From assembly GCA_028717605.1 (NCBI GenBank), contig JAQUNM010000035.1:1-6309 (forward strand): a stretch of DNA of 6,309 bases, read 5' to 3'. The position numbers and the translations under genes are program-made. Source of the stretch: Minisyncoccota bacterium (GTDB lineage Bacteria; Patescibacteriota; Minisyncoccia; Minisyncoccales; GWA2-38-27). Each line of letters starts with the position of its first letter. The first letter of the stretch is position 1. Below the pieces are notes generated by a model, which saw nothing but the letters and a program-made list of their open reading frames with translations, was not told the origin of the DNA and searched no databases. Shown here one piece after another: positions 1 through 5,539 of this stretch.

Positions 1-487
1 ACCAAGCTCCTGAAGCATAACAATAATCAGCGTCAGCAGATGTCCAGGTTAAATTAACTGAACTATCATATGGAATAGTAATCGGTCCATTAGAGTTATT
101 AGCCTTAATATTAACGGTTGGATCATAGGTAATAGCAGTGGTTGTAAAGCTTTTATCTTGACCATAAGAAACATCAGCGCTATTTTGAGCTACTGCTCTA
201 TAATGATAGGTTGTATTAGGAAGTAATCCTGAAACACTTATACAATAAAATCCTGTTTGAGTTAAAACTCTTTGAGCAGTTGTCTGTCCGTAAGAAGTTG
301 TTCTACCATATTCAAACCAAACATTAGTTGTTGAATCCCCTCCCATATCAGTTAGTTCTCCAACAAAGTTAACAGTTGTCCCTGTAACAATAGTATTAGC
401 AGGACAAGTTTGAGCAAAAGAAAAACCCGCTAACCCTAAAAACAAAACGATACTTATTATTAAGTTTTTTTGAATTTTTTTAAACAT
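1..487 (-). CDS. Secreted Fn3/Ig-like surface protein, second tandem paralogue (3' end cut by window edge)
   Basis: An open frame runs from an ATG at 487 to the left edge without a stop, giving 162 complete codons. Residues 1-25 form a signal peptide (lysine-rich start, hydrophobic run from about 9 to 24, likely cleavage before QTC). Residues 28-117 resemble an Fn3-like domain of the kind seen in CPR surface proteins, with WFEYGRTTSYG at 57-67 and TTYHYRAVAQNSA at 92-104. From about 124 an Ig-like domain begins (NNSNGPITI, then LTWTS), and it is cut at the edge. It aligns along its whole visible length with the protein encoded just upstream at 493-1170; Cys28, Cys82 and Cys156 match Cys34, Cys88 and Cys160 there, suggesting a conserved disulfide in the Fn3 part. 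The ATG lies 5 bases after the upstream stop and has no Shine-Dalgarno sequence, so it is probably co-transcribed and coupled. A role as adhesin or surface layer component is inference; the true length is unknown. Confidence 0.85.
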   Translation of the reverse strand, partial: MFKKIQKNLIISIVLFLGLAGFSFAQTCPANTIVTGTTVNFVGELTDMGGDSTTNVWFEYGRTTSYGQTTAQRVLTQTGFYCISVSGLLPNTTYHYRAVAQNSADVSYGQDKSFTTTAITYDPTVNIKANNSNGPITIPYDSSVNLTWTSADADYCYASGAW

Positions 488-492
488 ATTTT

Positions 493-1170
493 TTAATAAG
501 TAACAACTGCTGGTTTGGTAATAACTGTGGGTGGATTTGGATTAACGTTAACTACCACTGTATCTACATCAGTTTTTGTTCCAGTAGAATCTTGACAAGT
601 AAGGGTAAAATTAAATGTTTTTACTTGATTCATTTGAATTGTTTGAGAACCTGCTATTGCTTTGGTTCCTGACCAATCTCCTGAAGCCTCACAAGAAGTT
701 GCATTTTCTGATGACCAAGTTAAGGTAACGTTAGATTGATAAGAAACAGTAATTGGTCCATTAGAATTATTAACCTTAAGATCAACAGATACTGGCAAAC
801 ATTGAGTAACAAATGTCTTGTTCTCTCCATAAGCAGTACCAGCACTATTTCTAGCTACTGCTCTGTAGTTATAAGTAGTACAAGGATCTAAGTTAACAAC
901 ATCTCTACAGAAAACACCAGTTCCTGATAAATCAACCTTTGAGGTTTCTAAACCATAACTAGTAGTTTTCCCATATTGAAACCAACCTTCTAAAACTGGG
1001 TCTCCACCATGACTTGTTATTTCTCCTACTAATGTAGCTGTAGTTTCTCCCACTGTTGTATTAAGGGGACAACTAGTTTGAGCTACAACAAAAGAAAATA
1101 ACAACAACATTATTCCTCCACCAATTAGTGAAAACAATATTGTTAATTTTTTTATTTTTTTTGTATTCAT
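493..1170 (-). CDS. Secreted Fn3/Ig-like surface protein, first tandem paralogue
   Basis: The 225-residue protein has a signal peptide (residues 1-30, hydrophobic 9-30, likely cleavage after VVA). An Fn3-like domain follows at about 34-123, with WFQYGKTTSYG and TTYNYRAVARNSAGTAYG. An Ig-like domain spans about 128-210, with NNSNGPITV, LTWSSENATSC and a later Cys192 that probably bonds Cys160. The last 15 residues are a Pro/Val/Thr-rich tail without membrane segment or sorting signal, so it is likely released or held non-covalently. This Fn3 plus Ig pattern is, from memory, frequent in large secreted proteins of Parcubacteria, but here it is short. It is the first gene of a two-gene unit with its paralogue at 1-487, behind a good sigma70-type promoter at 1243-1271. 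No Shine-Dalgarno sequence is visible; the leader just before the ATG is almost only A and T. The substrate or partner cannot be told from sequence. Confidence 0.9.
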   Translation of the reverse strand: MNTKKIKKLTILFSLIGGGIMLLLFSFVVAQTSCPLNTTVGETTATLVGEITSHGGDPVLEGWFQYGKTTSYGLETSKVDLSGTGVFCRDVVNLDPCTTYNYRAVARNSAGTAYGENKTFVTQCLPVSVDLKVNNSNGPITVSYQSNVTLTWSSENATSCEASGDWSGTKAIAGSQTIQMNQVKTFNFTLTCQDSTGTKTDVDTVVVNVNPNPPTVITKPAVVTY

Positions 1171-1242
1171 ATTTTTTTATTATTTTTTTTCGACTTATAT
1201 AATTCAAAATAACAGTTTATGGTTATTTCAAAATAATATATA

Positions 1243-1271
1243 ATGATACAGTATTATTTAATTTTTGTCAA
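1243..1271 (-). promoter_or_regulatory. Sigma70-type promoter for the Fn3/Ig paralogue pair
   Basis: On the minus strand TTGACA (1266-1271) is followed after exactly 17 bases by TATCAT (1243-1248). The -35 box is perfect and the -10 box matches 5 of 6. Transcription should begin near 1236, giving an A/T-rich leader of about 65 bases before the ATG at 1170. The promoter lies just past the terminator of the upstream gene, so this unit appears to be transcribed on its own. Confidence 0.8.
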
Positions 1272-1275
1272 GACC

Positions 1276-1315
1276 TAAAAAGAAAAGCCCCATGATTATA
1301 TTCTAATCATGGGGC
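1276..1315 (-). terminator. Intrinsic terminator of the Pro/Glu-rich protein gene
   Basis: A perfect 12-bp stem (1287-1298 paired with 1304-1315, GC-rich at its base, 5-base loop) is followed on the minus strand by TTTTCTTTTT. It begins 8 bases after the stop codon of the gene at 1323-2072. Read on the plus strand it lacks a good T-run, so it works for minus-strand transcription. Confidence 0.92.
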
Positions 1316-1322
1316 CTATTAA

Positions 1323-2072
1323 TCATTTTGTTATCACAATTGGGGGTCCAATTTTTCTAGAACCACCTCCTCTTGTTAAGAGATAAATAAGTCCCCCGGT
1401 AATAACTACCCCTGCTCCTATTAACCAAGCATTGTTGCGACGAGGAACAGGCTTTATTTCCTGCTCCTCAATTACAATTTCTGGTTCAGGCGACTGCTGC
1501 TGAAAAACTATAGTAACATAGTTTTCAACAACAATTTTGGGCTCCTCTTGAACCACTGTTTCGGGCTGAGGTTCTGGCTCAATAGGTATTGCTATTGGTT
1601 CGGGCTCAGGTCTTGGCTCTGGAATAACGGGTTTTTGTAGATTATCCGTTATAGCCAAGTTACCGCAGGCCAATGGAACCACCAAGGCGTCTCTTTCAAG
1701 CCAGAAAAGAAAAACTTCTAATTCAGAAGGACCAACCCAAATTACATTACTTAGTATTTTGTGGTCAAATCCTCCAGTACTACTGCCATAATACATGGTC
1801 TTGAATTTTGTTCCAACCGGAAGTGTTGTTCGGGAAAATTCTCTTGCTTCTGGAATCCTTTCTAATCCTAATCTAGTGATTGCTCTCTGAGTTTTTCCTT
1901 CACCCAAAAATTCTTCCAGGTTGGTAGGATCGCCAAACGGATCCCTACCAAGGTTCCTGTCTCCCCACTTATAGTGCGTGGAAGCAGACAATGGAACGCC
2001 GTTAAGTAAAAACAAAACCGCAAGAAAACTAACTATCGACTTCCTTATCCTTTCTTTTATTCTCCTATTCAT
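1323..2072 (-). CDS. Secreted/membrane-anchored Pro/Glu-rich protein with C-terminal transmembrane segment, function unknown
   Basis: The 249-residue protein starts with a basic stretch and a hydrophobic segment (residues 13-30, ending LSAS) typical of a signal peptide. A globular part (about 33-147) follows with VWVGP-like and LEVFLFWLE stretches and ends in VVPLACGNLAI (Cys136); similar CGN motifs occur, from memory, in uncharacterised secreted proteins of several phyla. Then come a Pro/Glu-rich linker (150-178, with repeated PEP/EPE), a second acidic stretch (194-207), a basic cluster (PRRNN) and a Gly-rich membrane segment (216-233) with an RGGGSRK tail. There is no LPXTG-type motif before the membrane segment, so the neighbouring sortase is not an evident partner. 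Start choice is firm: GGAGG lies 5 bases before the ATG. The GC content is clearly higher than in the neighbours (one 60-base stretch at 1561 is about 53%, against about 30% in parts of the CAP gene). I do not recognise the family. Confidence 0.92.
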   Translation of the reverse strand: MNRRIKERIRKSIVSFLAVLFLLNGVPLSASTHYKWGDRNLGRDPFGDPTNLEEFLGEGKTQRAITRLGLERIPEAREFSRTTLPVGTKFKTMYYGSSTGGFDHKILSNVIWVGPSELEVFLFWLERDALVVPLACGNLAITDNLQKPVIPEPRPEPEPIAIPIEPEPQPETVVQEEPKIVVENYVTIVFQQQSPEPEIVIEEQEIKPVPRRNNAWLIGAGVVITGGLIYLLTRGGGSRKIGPPIVITK

Positions 2073-2077
2073 CTCTT

Positions 2078-2083
2078 CCTCCT
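2078..2083 (-). promoter_or_regulatory. Strong ribosome binding site of the Pro/Glu-rich protein gene
   Basis: The minus strand reads AAAAAGGAGGAAGAGATG: a full GGAGG core 5 bases before the start codon at 2072. It is one of only two clear Shine-Dalgarno sequences in the window and fixes this start. Confidence 0.9.
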
Positions 2084-2136
2084 TTTTGAAAAACAGAAAA
2101 TTAAGTTTTAAATGTTCTTTTTGTTTTTATATATAA

Positions 2137-2165
2137 ATTATATCTATATTTTAATATTTTGTCAA
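2137..2165 (-). promoter_or_regulatory. Perfect-consensus sigma70 promoter overlapping the sortase stop codon
   Basis: TTGACA (2160-2165) and TATAAT (2137-2142) are separated by exactly 17 bases on the minus strand, matching the housekeeping consensus at all 12 positions. The TGA inside the -35 box (2162-2164) is the stop codon of the sortase gene. Transcription should start near 2130 and give a leader of about 58 bases ending in the strong ribosome binding site. No terminator is seen between the sortase and this gene, so read-through from upstream may add to expression. Confidence 0.88.
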
Positions 2166-2755
2166 GTATCTAAACTACTAATAACTGCGATTCTTCTTAA
2201 ATCTTTACCTGGTGGCCAACAACTAATTAAAACTAAAACGGATTTATTATTATCTATTTTTTCAGGGATTTGTTCTCCCCTTTCCAAAAAAATTTTATCT
2301 TTAACTGTATAAGTAAATTTCTTATTGTTAAAGTAAATAATAATCTTGTTTCCGGTATTTAATTCATTAATATTAGTAAAAACCCAATCATATTTTACCT
2401 TAGGCCAGCCAGGGGGCGAAGAATGACCCAAAACAATGCTTTGACCAATTTCTCCTGGCAAAGCTGAGCTAGGATATAATACCACTCCATTGTCTAAAGC
2501 TTGATAAACCTGTAAATTATTTAACCCCTCTCCAATAATCAATGGTGCCTTAATGTCTATTTTATTAATTTCTATGCTGTCTTTTTCCTCATAAAATAAT
2601 TCTTGAATCTCTAAAGTATCTTTTTTTAAAAAATCAGAAAATAAAGTAGAAACTGTTCTATAATTAAAAACCCAAGAAATATTTTCCCAATTAATAACGG
2701 AAAAAGAAATAAAAAAAATAAGGAAAAAATATTTTCCAAACTTCCAAATTTTCAT
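2162..2755 (-). CDS. Sortase, class D-like cysteine transpeptidase
   Basis: The 197-residue protein has an N-terminal membrane anchor (about residues 9-23) and a sortase fold domain from about 60 to the end. The catalytic triad is visible: His111 in VLGHSSPPGW, Cys179 in LISCWPPG and Arg188 nine residues after the Cys, the spacing I know from class D-like sortases (TCWPxG...KR). Serine replaces the usual threonine before the Cys. Sortases cut a C-terminal sorting motif of exported proteins and join them to the envelope or to each other. The start is one base after the stop of the CAP gene (TAA-A-ATG) with no Shine-Dalgarno sequence, so translation is likely coupled to the CAP gene and both come from the promoter at 3796-3824. 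No protein in this window shows an LPXTG-like motif, so its substrate is probably encoded elsewhere or uses an unusual signal. Family assignment is firm; subclass is tentative. Confidence 0.93.
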   Translation of the reverse strand: MKIWKFGKYFFLIFFISFSVINWENISWVFNYRTVSTLFSDFLKKDTLEIQELFYEEKDSIEINKIDIKAPLIIGEGLNNLQVYQALDNGVVLYPSSALPGEIGQSIVLGHSSPPGWPKVKYDWVFTNINELNTGNKIIIYFNNKKFTYTVKDKIFLERGEQIPEKIDNNKSVLVLISCWPPGKDLRRIAVISSLDT

Positions 2756-2756
2756 T

Positions 2757-3788
2757 TTAATTAATTCTAAAATGCTGAGTGAATAACTGAATAATTATCA
2801 TTTTGTCTAAAAAAACTACAAAAGACCATAAAACAATATAGCTAATTCCTTTAAAAATAATATCTTTATACTTGATAACATATTTATGATAGATAAAAAG
2901 ATCACAATAAAAAGTAATCAAAAGAGAAAAAATAATAAAGAATAAAGAAGCATAAATAATAACCTGGATTAAATCATAATACTTACTGGTCATAAATTGA
3001 AACAAAACAAAGCTAGGGGTTTTTTCAAACTCTTTAACTGTCGAAAGAGTAATTTCTTCTTTTTCTATTGTTTCTTCAGCTGCTACTTGAGTTGGTATTT
3101 CTTCTTCTATTATTTCTTCTTGAATAATTTCTTCTTGGATAATTTCCGGTTTTGTTATTTCTGGTTCAATTATTTCTTGTATTGGTTCTGGGGCTGAAAC
3201 AGAAACAACTGGTATCATTATTTTAGGAGTACCGAAGTATTGAACAACTAAAGTAGTTTCTCTACCTTGAAAATTATCTTTTAAAACAGCAATACCAATC
3301 TCTTCATAAATAGGGTTTAAAATATTTTGACGGTGAGAAATAGAATCCATCCAGGCCTGATGAGCTTGTTCTGATTCTAAAAAACCAATAGCTAAGTTCT
3401 CTCCAGCTGATTTATAATTATAATTAATTTTTTGTAACCAATACCAAGGAGAAATACCCTCTGGACTGTAGTGATCAAAATAGCCCTTAGCCACCATGTC
3501 CTGGGCTTTTAAATAAGCAGCTTCATTTAAGGTCTGGTTTTCCTTTAAAACATTTAAACCAAGATTTTGCCGAGCATTATTGGTAAATTCGATTAATCTA
3601 GCTTTAGTAATATCAGCAAAAAAAATTGTTTCAGGAAAATAAAATAAAAAAGGAATAATAATAAGCTTTAAAAGTAATAAAATAATGGCGTAAGATAATA
3701 AAAATCTATTACTCAAAAGTTTGGGTCTATAGTTATTTTTTTTACAGGGAAAAAATATCAATTTTGCTTGAGAAAAAGATATTATCAT
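2757..3788 (-). CDS. CAP-domain (SCP/PR1/YkwD-like) membrane protein
   Basis: The 343-residue protein has a basic N-terminus, a membrane segment (about 29-51), a CAP domain (about 60-187), an acidic Ile/Pro/Glu-rich linker (about 200-256) and two further membrane segments (about 273-296 and 311-335). CAP signatures are clear: YFDHYSPEG (His106), GENLAIGF (Glu130), WMDSISHRQNIL (His152), EEIGIAV and LVVQYFG. These His/Glu residues line the usual CAP cleft. With the first segment as anchor the CAP domain should be outside the cell. Bacterial CAP proteins are exported but their activity is mostly unknown. Most stand-alone YkwD-type proteins lack the C-terminal double membrane region, which is unusual here. 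The linker contains three 5-residue units (IIQEE, IIQEE, IIEEE). It is followed after one base by the sortase gene. The TATAAT box lies 7 bases from the ATG, so the message should be leaderless; no other Met occurs before residue 98, which supports this start. Confidence 0.93.
   Translation of the reverse strand: MIISFSQAKLIFFPCKKNNYRPKLLSNRFLLSYAIILLLLKLIIIPFLFYFPETIFFADITKARLIEFTNNARQNLGLNVLKENQTLNEAAYLKAQDMVAKGYFDHYSPEGISPWYWLQKINYNYKSAGENLAIGFLESEQAHQAWMDSISHRQNILNPIYEEIGIAVLKDNFQGRETTLVVQYFGTPKIMIPVVSVSAPEPIQEIIEPEITKPEIIQEEIIQEEIIEEEIPTQVAAEETIEKEEITLSTVKEFEKTPSFVLFQFMTSKYYDLIQVIIYASLFFIIFSLLITFYCDLFIYHKYVIKYKDIIFKGISYIVLWSFVVFLDKMIIIQLFTQHFRIN
3099..3143 (-). repeat. Three tandem 15-bp units in the CAP protein linker
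   Basis: Three adjacent 15-base units (plus strand 3099-3113, 3114-3128, 3129-3143) each begin with TTCTTCTT and end in AT-rich bases; units two and three differ at one position. They encode residues 216-230 of the CAP protein. The repeat is in frame, so change of copy number would lengthen or shorten the acidic linker without breaking the gene. Confidence 0.85.
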
Positions 3789-3795
3789 ATATTTT

Positions 3796-3824
3796 ATTAT
3801 ACCATTAACTTTCTAATAAGTCAA
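3796..3824 (-). promoter_or_regulatory. Sigma70 promoter of the CAP-sortase unit, placed for a leaderless mRNA
   Basis: TTGACT (3819-3824) and TATAAT (3796-3801) are separated by 17 bases on the minus strand, matching the consensus at 11 of 12 positions. Seven bases separate the -10 box from the ATG at 3788, so transcription should begin within a base or two of the start codon. The -35 box begins 3 bases after the stop of the superoxide reductase gene. Confidence 0.85.
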
Positions 3825-3827
3825 TAT

Positions 3828-4232
3828 TTAAAGCTTTTTCTCCCACAACCCATGAATATTACAATATATTCTTACGCTAACTAACTTTTTTCTTGTGTAA
3901 AAAACAACCATTGGTTTTTCTTTGGGTTCCAAAAATTTTTTACCTGATTTTCCATCTATTGTATTAACCTCAACCCATTCAATATAGTGATCAGGCTGCA
4001 TTGGATGTTCTGTTTCACCTATTTTAATTTCAAAACCATCTCTATCGCTACACATATTAGGTGGTAATTCATTAACAACAGGTAAATGCTTTTCAAAACC
4101 TTCATCTTTATTTTTAGCTACCAACAATTCCATTGGCTGATTACAACAAACAAGCTGCCCAACCCCTGAATGTAAAACTTCAGTAATATTACCACAAATA
4201 TTACATTTATAAATTTGATTTAATTGAGTCAT
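3828..4232 (-). CDS. dfx: Desulfoferrodoxin (two-iron superoxide reductase)
   Basis: The 134-residue protein reduces superoxide to hydrogen peroxide in the cytoplasm without making oxygen. The N-terminal desulforedoxin domain has the four iron ligands Cys10, Cys13, Cys29 and Cys30 (CNICGN and CC). The C-terminal catalytic domain has the centre II ligands His49 (EKHLP), His76 (EHPM), His82 (DHYIEW), Cys124 and His127 (YCNIHGLW). Glu47 and Lys48, important near the active iron in studied desulfoferrodoxins, are kept. Length is close to the usual 125-130 residues; a short insertion around 55-66 carries an extra Cys61 of unknown use. The start is 3 bases after the FKBP stop and lacks a Shine-Dalgarno sequence, so coupling is likely. 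The electron donor (rubredoxin or similar) is not in this window. It is the last gene of a probable operon starting at 5485; I see no terminator after it. Confidence 0.96.
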   Translation of the reverse strand: MTQLNQIYKCNICGNITEVLHSGVGQLVCCNQPMELLVAKNKDEGFEKHLPVVNELPPNMCSDRDGFEIKIGETEHPMQPDHYIEWVEVNTIDGKSGKKFLEPKEKPMVVFYTRKKLVSVRIYCNIHGLWEKKL

Positions 4233-4235
4233 AAA

Positions 4236-4799
4236 CTATTTAATCTCTAGAAGTTCTACCTCGAATATTAAAGTAGCACTAGGAGGAATAACATTTTCAA
4301 TCCCAAAATCACCATAAGCTAATTCTGGAGCAATAGTTAACTTTCTTTTTTCTCCTATTTTCATTCCCAAAATTCCTTGTTCCCAACCCTGAATAACCTC
4401 TCCTGTACCTAAAACAAAAGAAAGGGGCTGATTTCTTTCAAAGCTTGAATCAAACTTTTCGCCATTTTCTAAACTACCAGTATAATGCACAATTAAGGTG
4501 TTTCCTTTTTCAGCTAAATCCCCTGTTCCTGATTGTAAAATTTCTATTTTTAACTGACCTGACTCACATCTATTATTATATAAATCCCATTCTTCGCACT
4601 GAGAACCATCTTCAAATAAACAAAAACCTATTTGCCCTTGACTAAGTTCCTTTATCTCTAGTTGCCCTCCCTTTTCTTGACAGTTAACTGATGCGGGGTT
4701 AGGTAAACCAATGTTTTTTTCTGTTTCTATTTTAGAAGTAATAAAAATAGCAATAATTATTACTAAAACAATAACCAAGATTATACTTAAATATTTCAT
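4236..4799 (-). CDS. Membrane-anchored DUF333-FKBP fusion, peptidyl-prolyl cis-trans isomerase
   Basis: The 187-residue protein has three parts. Residues 4-21 are a hydrophobic N-terminal anchor. Residues 33-80 match the DUF333 (putative hemolysin/YoaF-like) pattern: NPASVNC, then GG, GFC, EDGSQCEEW and NRC, with Cys40, Cys60, Cys68 and Cys78 probably forming two disulfides outside the cell. Residues 82-187 are a complete FKBP domain. All usual FKBP pocket positions are present: Tyr106, Phe116-Asp117, Phe128, Val135-Ile136, Trp139 and Tyr162 (AYG). An active, extracytoplasmic proline isomerase helping exported proteins fold is therefore likely. The ATG overlaps the DUF167 stop by four bases (ATGA), a clear coupling signal. 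The next gene, superoxide reductase, begins 3 bases after its stop. The DUF333 part has no proven function; calling it hemolysin would be unsafe. Confidence 0.94.
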   Translation of the reverse strand: MKYLSIILVIVLVIIIAIFITSKIETEKNIGLPNPASVNCQEKGGQLEIKELSQGQIGFCLFEDGSQCEEWDLYNNRCESGQLKIEILQSGTGDLAEKGNTLIVHYTGSLENGEKFDSSFERNQPLSFVLGTGEVIQGWEQGILGMKIGEKRKLTIAPELAYGDFGIENVIPPSATLIFEVELLEIK

Positions 4800-5014
4800 A
4801 TTATTTTTAAAATTTTATTTTGTTGTTTCGAACCTTTAACTAATTTTATCTTATTTTTAGAAATTTGCAAATAATCAGCTAAAATACTAAATAGAGCTTT
4901 ATTGGCTAAGTTTTTTTCTGGTTTTTCTTTTAATTTTACATCAAAAGAATCTAATGATTTCTTAATAATTTCTTGTTTTTTAGAATTAGGAAAAACCCTT
5001 ACTTTAATAAACAT
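4796..5014 (-). CDS. DUF167 (UPF0235/YggU-like) protein
   Basis: A 72-residue cytoplasmic protein matching the DUF167 pattern: KVRVFPNSKK at the N-terminus, a lysine-rich strand (VKLKEKPEKN), LANKALFSILADYLQISKNKIKL in the middle (residues 36-58) and LVKGSKQQNKI near the end. The family is small, widespread in bacteria and archaea, has known structures and no agreed function. Its stop overlaps the start of the FKBP fusion by four bases (ATGA). A 53-base gap separates it from the small membrane protein gene upstream; I see no promoter, terminator or Shine-Dalgarno sequence there. One PEK segment replaces the more usual PPxxGKAN arrangement, a mild divergence. Confidence 0.9.
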   Translation of the reverse strand: MFIKVRVFPNSKKQEIIKKSLDSFDVKLKEKPEKNLANKALFSILADYLQISKNKIKLVKGSKQQNKILKII

Positions 5015-5067
5015 TTTATTAATAAAGTTAAATCTAAAAATGATATTTTAAAATCGCCAAAAACTAT

Positions 5068-5250
5068 TTATTTAAAAGATATCCAAACAAGATATAAACT
5101 AGCAATAACAGCCACAAGGATGAAAATAAATAGGTTAGCTAGAAAAAAACCTGACCAATAAGCACCAACAATAGCGCCAATAGCTAATAAAGCTATTTTA
5201 AATATCCCTATTTGCCACCAAGTATATGTATATGATTTAAATAGTTTCAT
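5068..5250 (-). CDS. Small membrane protein with two transmembrane segments
   Basis: A 60-residue protein with an aromatic N-terminus (SYTYTWWQIG) followed by two hydrophobic helices (about 15-31 and 36-57) and almost no loops. It resembles uncharacterised small membrane proteins of CPR bacteria, but I cannot name a family with certainty. The ATG lies inside the end of the previous gene (14-base overlap, 5237-5250), a strong sign that both are real and translated together. No Shine-Dalgarno sequence is seen. Being mostly hydrophobic and located with the DUF5652-like gene, it could form a two-protein membrane complex with it; this is inference. Confidence 0.82.
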   Translation of the reverse strand: MKLFKSYTYTWWQIGIFKIALLAIGAIVGAYWSGFFLANLFIFILVAVIASLYLVWISFK

Positions 5251-5485
5251 TATCTTGGAATAATTCTTCTTTATCGTCTTCTTGATCTTCTTTGTTTATT
5301 CTTCTAGTAAAGACGAAAACATATGAAATCTCTAATAGACCGATAGTATTAACTACTAAAAGAATAATAAACCACCATTTTTCTTTTCTTCTAGCTGCTT
5401 TCCATAAAGCAAGTCCTTTCCAAAAAATACTCCATAAAAGAAGAAAGATAACTAGTACTTGATTATTAGCAATAAATTCTTCCAT
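5237..5485 (-). CDS. DUF5652-like small membrane protein
   Basis: The 82-residue protein has two membrane helices (about 9-29 and 38-60) joined by a short basic loop (WKAARRKEKWW), then a highly charged acidic tail (61-82, rich in Glu and Asp). The pattern LLLWSIFWKGLALWKAARRKEKWWFIILLVVNTIGLLEI is split here by the loop and fits DUF5652, a family I know mainly from CPR genomes; its role is unknown. The positive-inside rule places the loop in the cytoplasm, with both termini outside. It heads the operon and overlaps the next gene by 14 bases. The start is 103 bases downstream of the zinc-ribbon stop, beyond a terminator, so it should have its own promoter; only a weak candidate is seen. Confidence 0.85.
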   Translation of the reverse strand: MEEFIANNQVLVIFLLLWSIFWKGLALWKAARRKEKWWFIILLVVNTIGLLEISYVFVFTRRINKEDQEDDKEELFQDNETI

Positions 5486-5490
5486 ATTTT

Positions 5491-5496
5491 GTTATA
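5491..5496 (-). promoter_or_regulatory. Possible -10 box of the 5485-3828 operon
   Basis: TATAAC lies 5 bases before the ATG at 5485, within an AT-rich stretch, at a distance that would again give a nearly leaderless message. No good -35 box sits 16-18 bases upstream. A promoter is expected because a terminator separates this gene from the previous one, but this exact site is tentative. Confidence 0.35.
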
Positions 5497-5539
5497 ATTT
5501 ATTTCTCGACCTTTAGATTATTTTAACATAACTTAAATT

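Noticed and set aside
1323..2072. Pro/Glu-rich protein as an LPXTG substrate of the neighbouring sortase
   Set aside because: No LPXTG-like pentapeptide precedes the C-terminal membrane segment, and the tail after it is too long and Gly-rich for a normal sorting signal.
2112..2312. Plus-strand open frame of 66 codons across the sortase 3' end
   Set aside because: It lies opposite the catalytic end of the sortase and the perfect-consensus promoter, has no ribosome site, and its hydrophobic start is the reverse of AT-rich promoter sequence.
2997..3197. Plus-strand open frame rich in Phe, Tyr and Cys
   Set aside because: It is the antisense of the acidic Glu/Ile linker of the CAP gene (GAA codons read backwards give TTC), so its composition is an artefact.
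4445..4645. Plus-strand open frame opposite the FKBP fusion
   Set aside because: The minus-strand protein has complete DUF333 and FKBP motifs, and the plus frame has no ribosome site or recognisable pattern.
4973..5161. Plus-strand open frame across the DUF167 start and the small membrane gene
   Set aside because: It crosses two minus-strand genes and their gap, with no ribosome site or family likeness.
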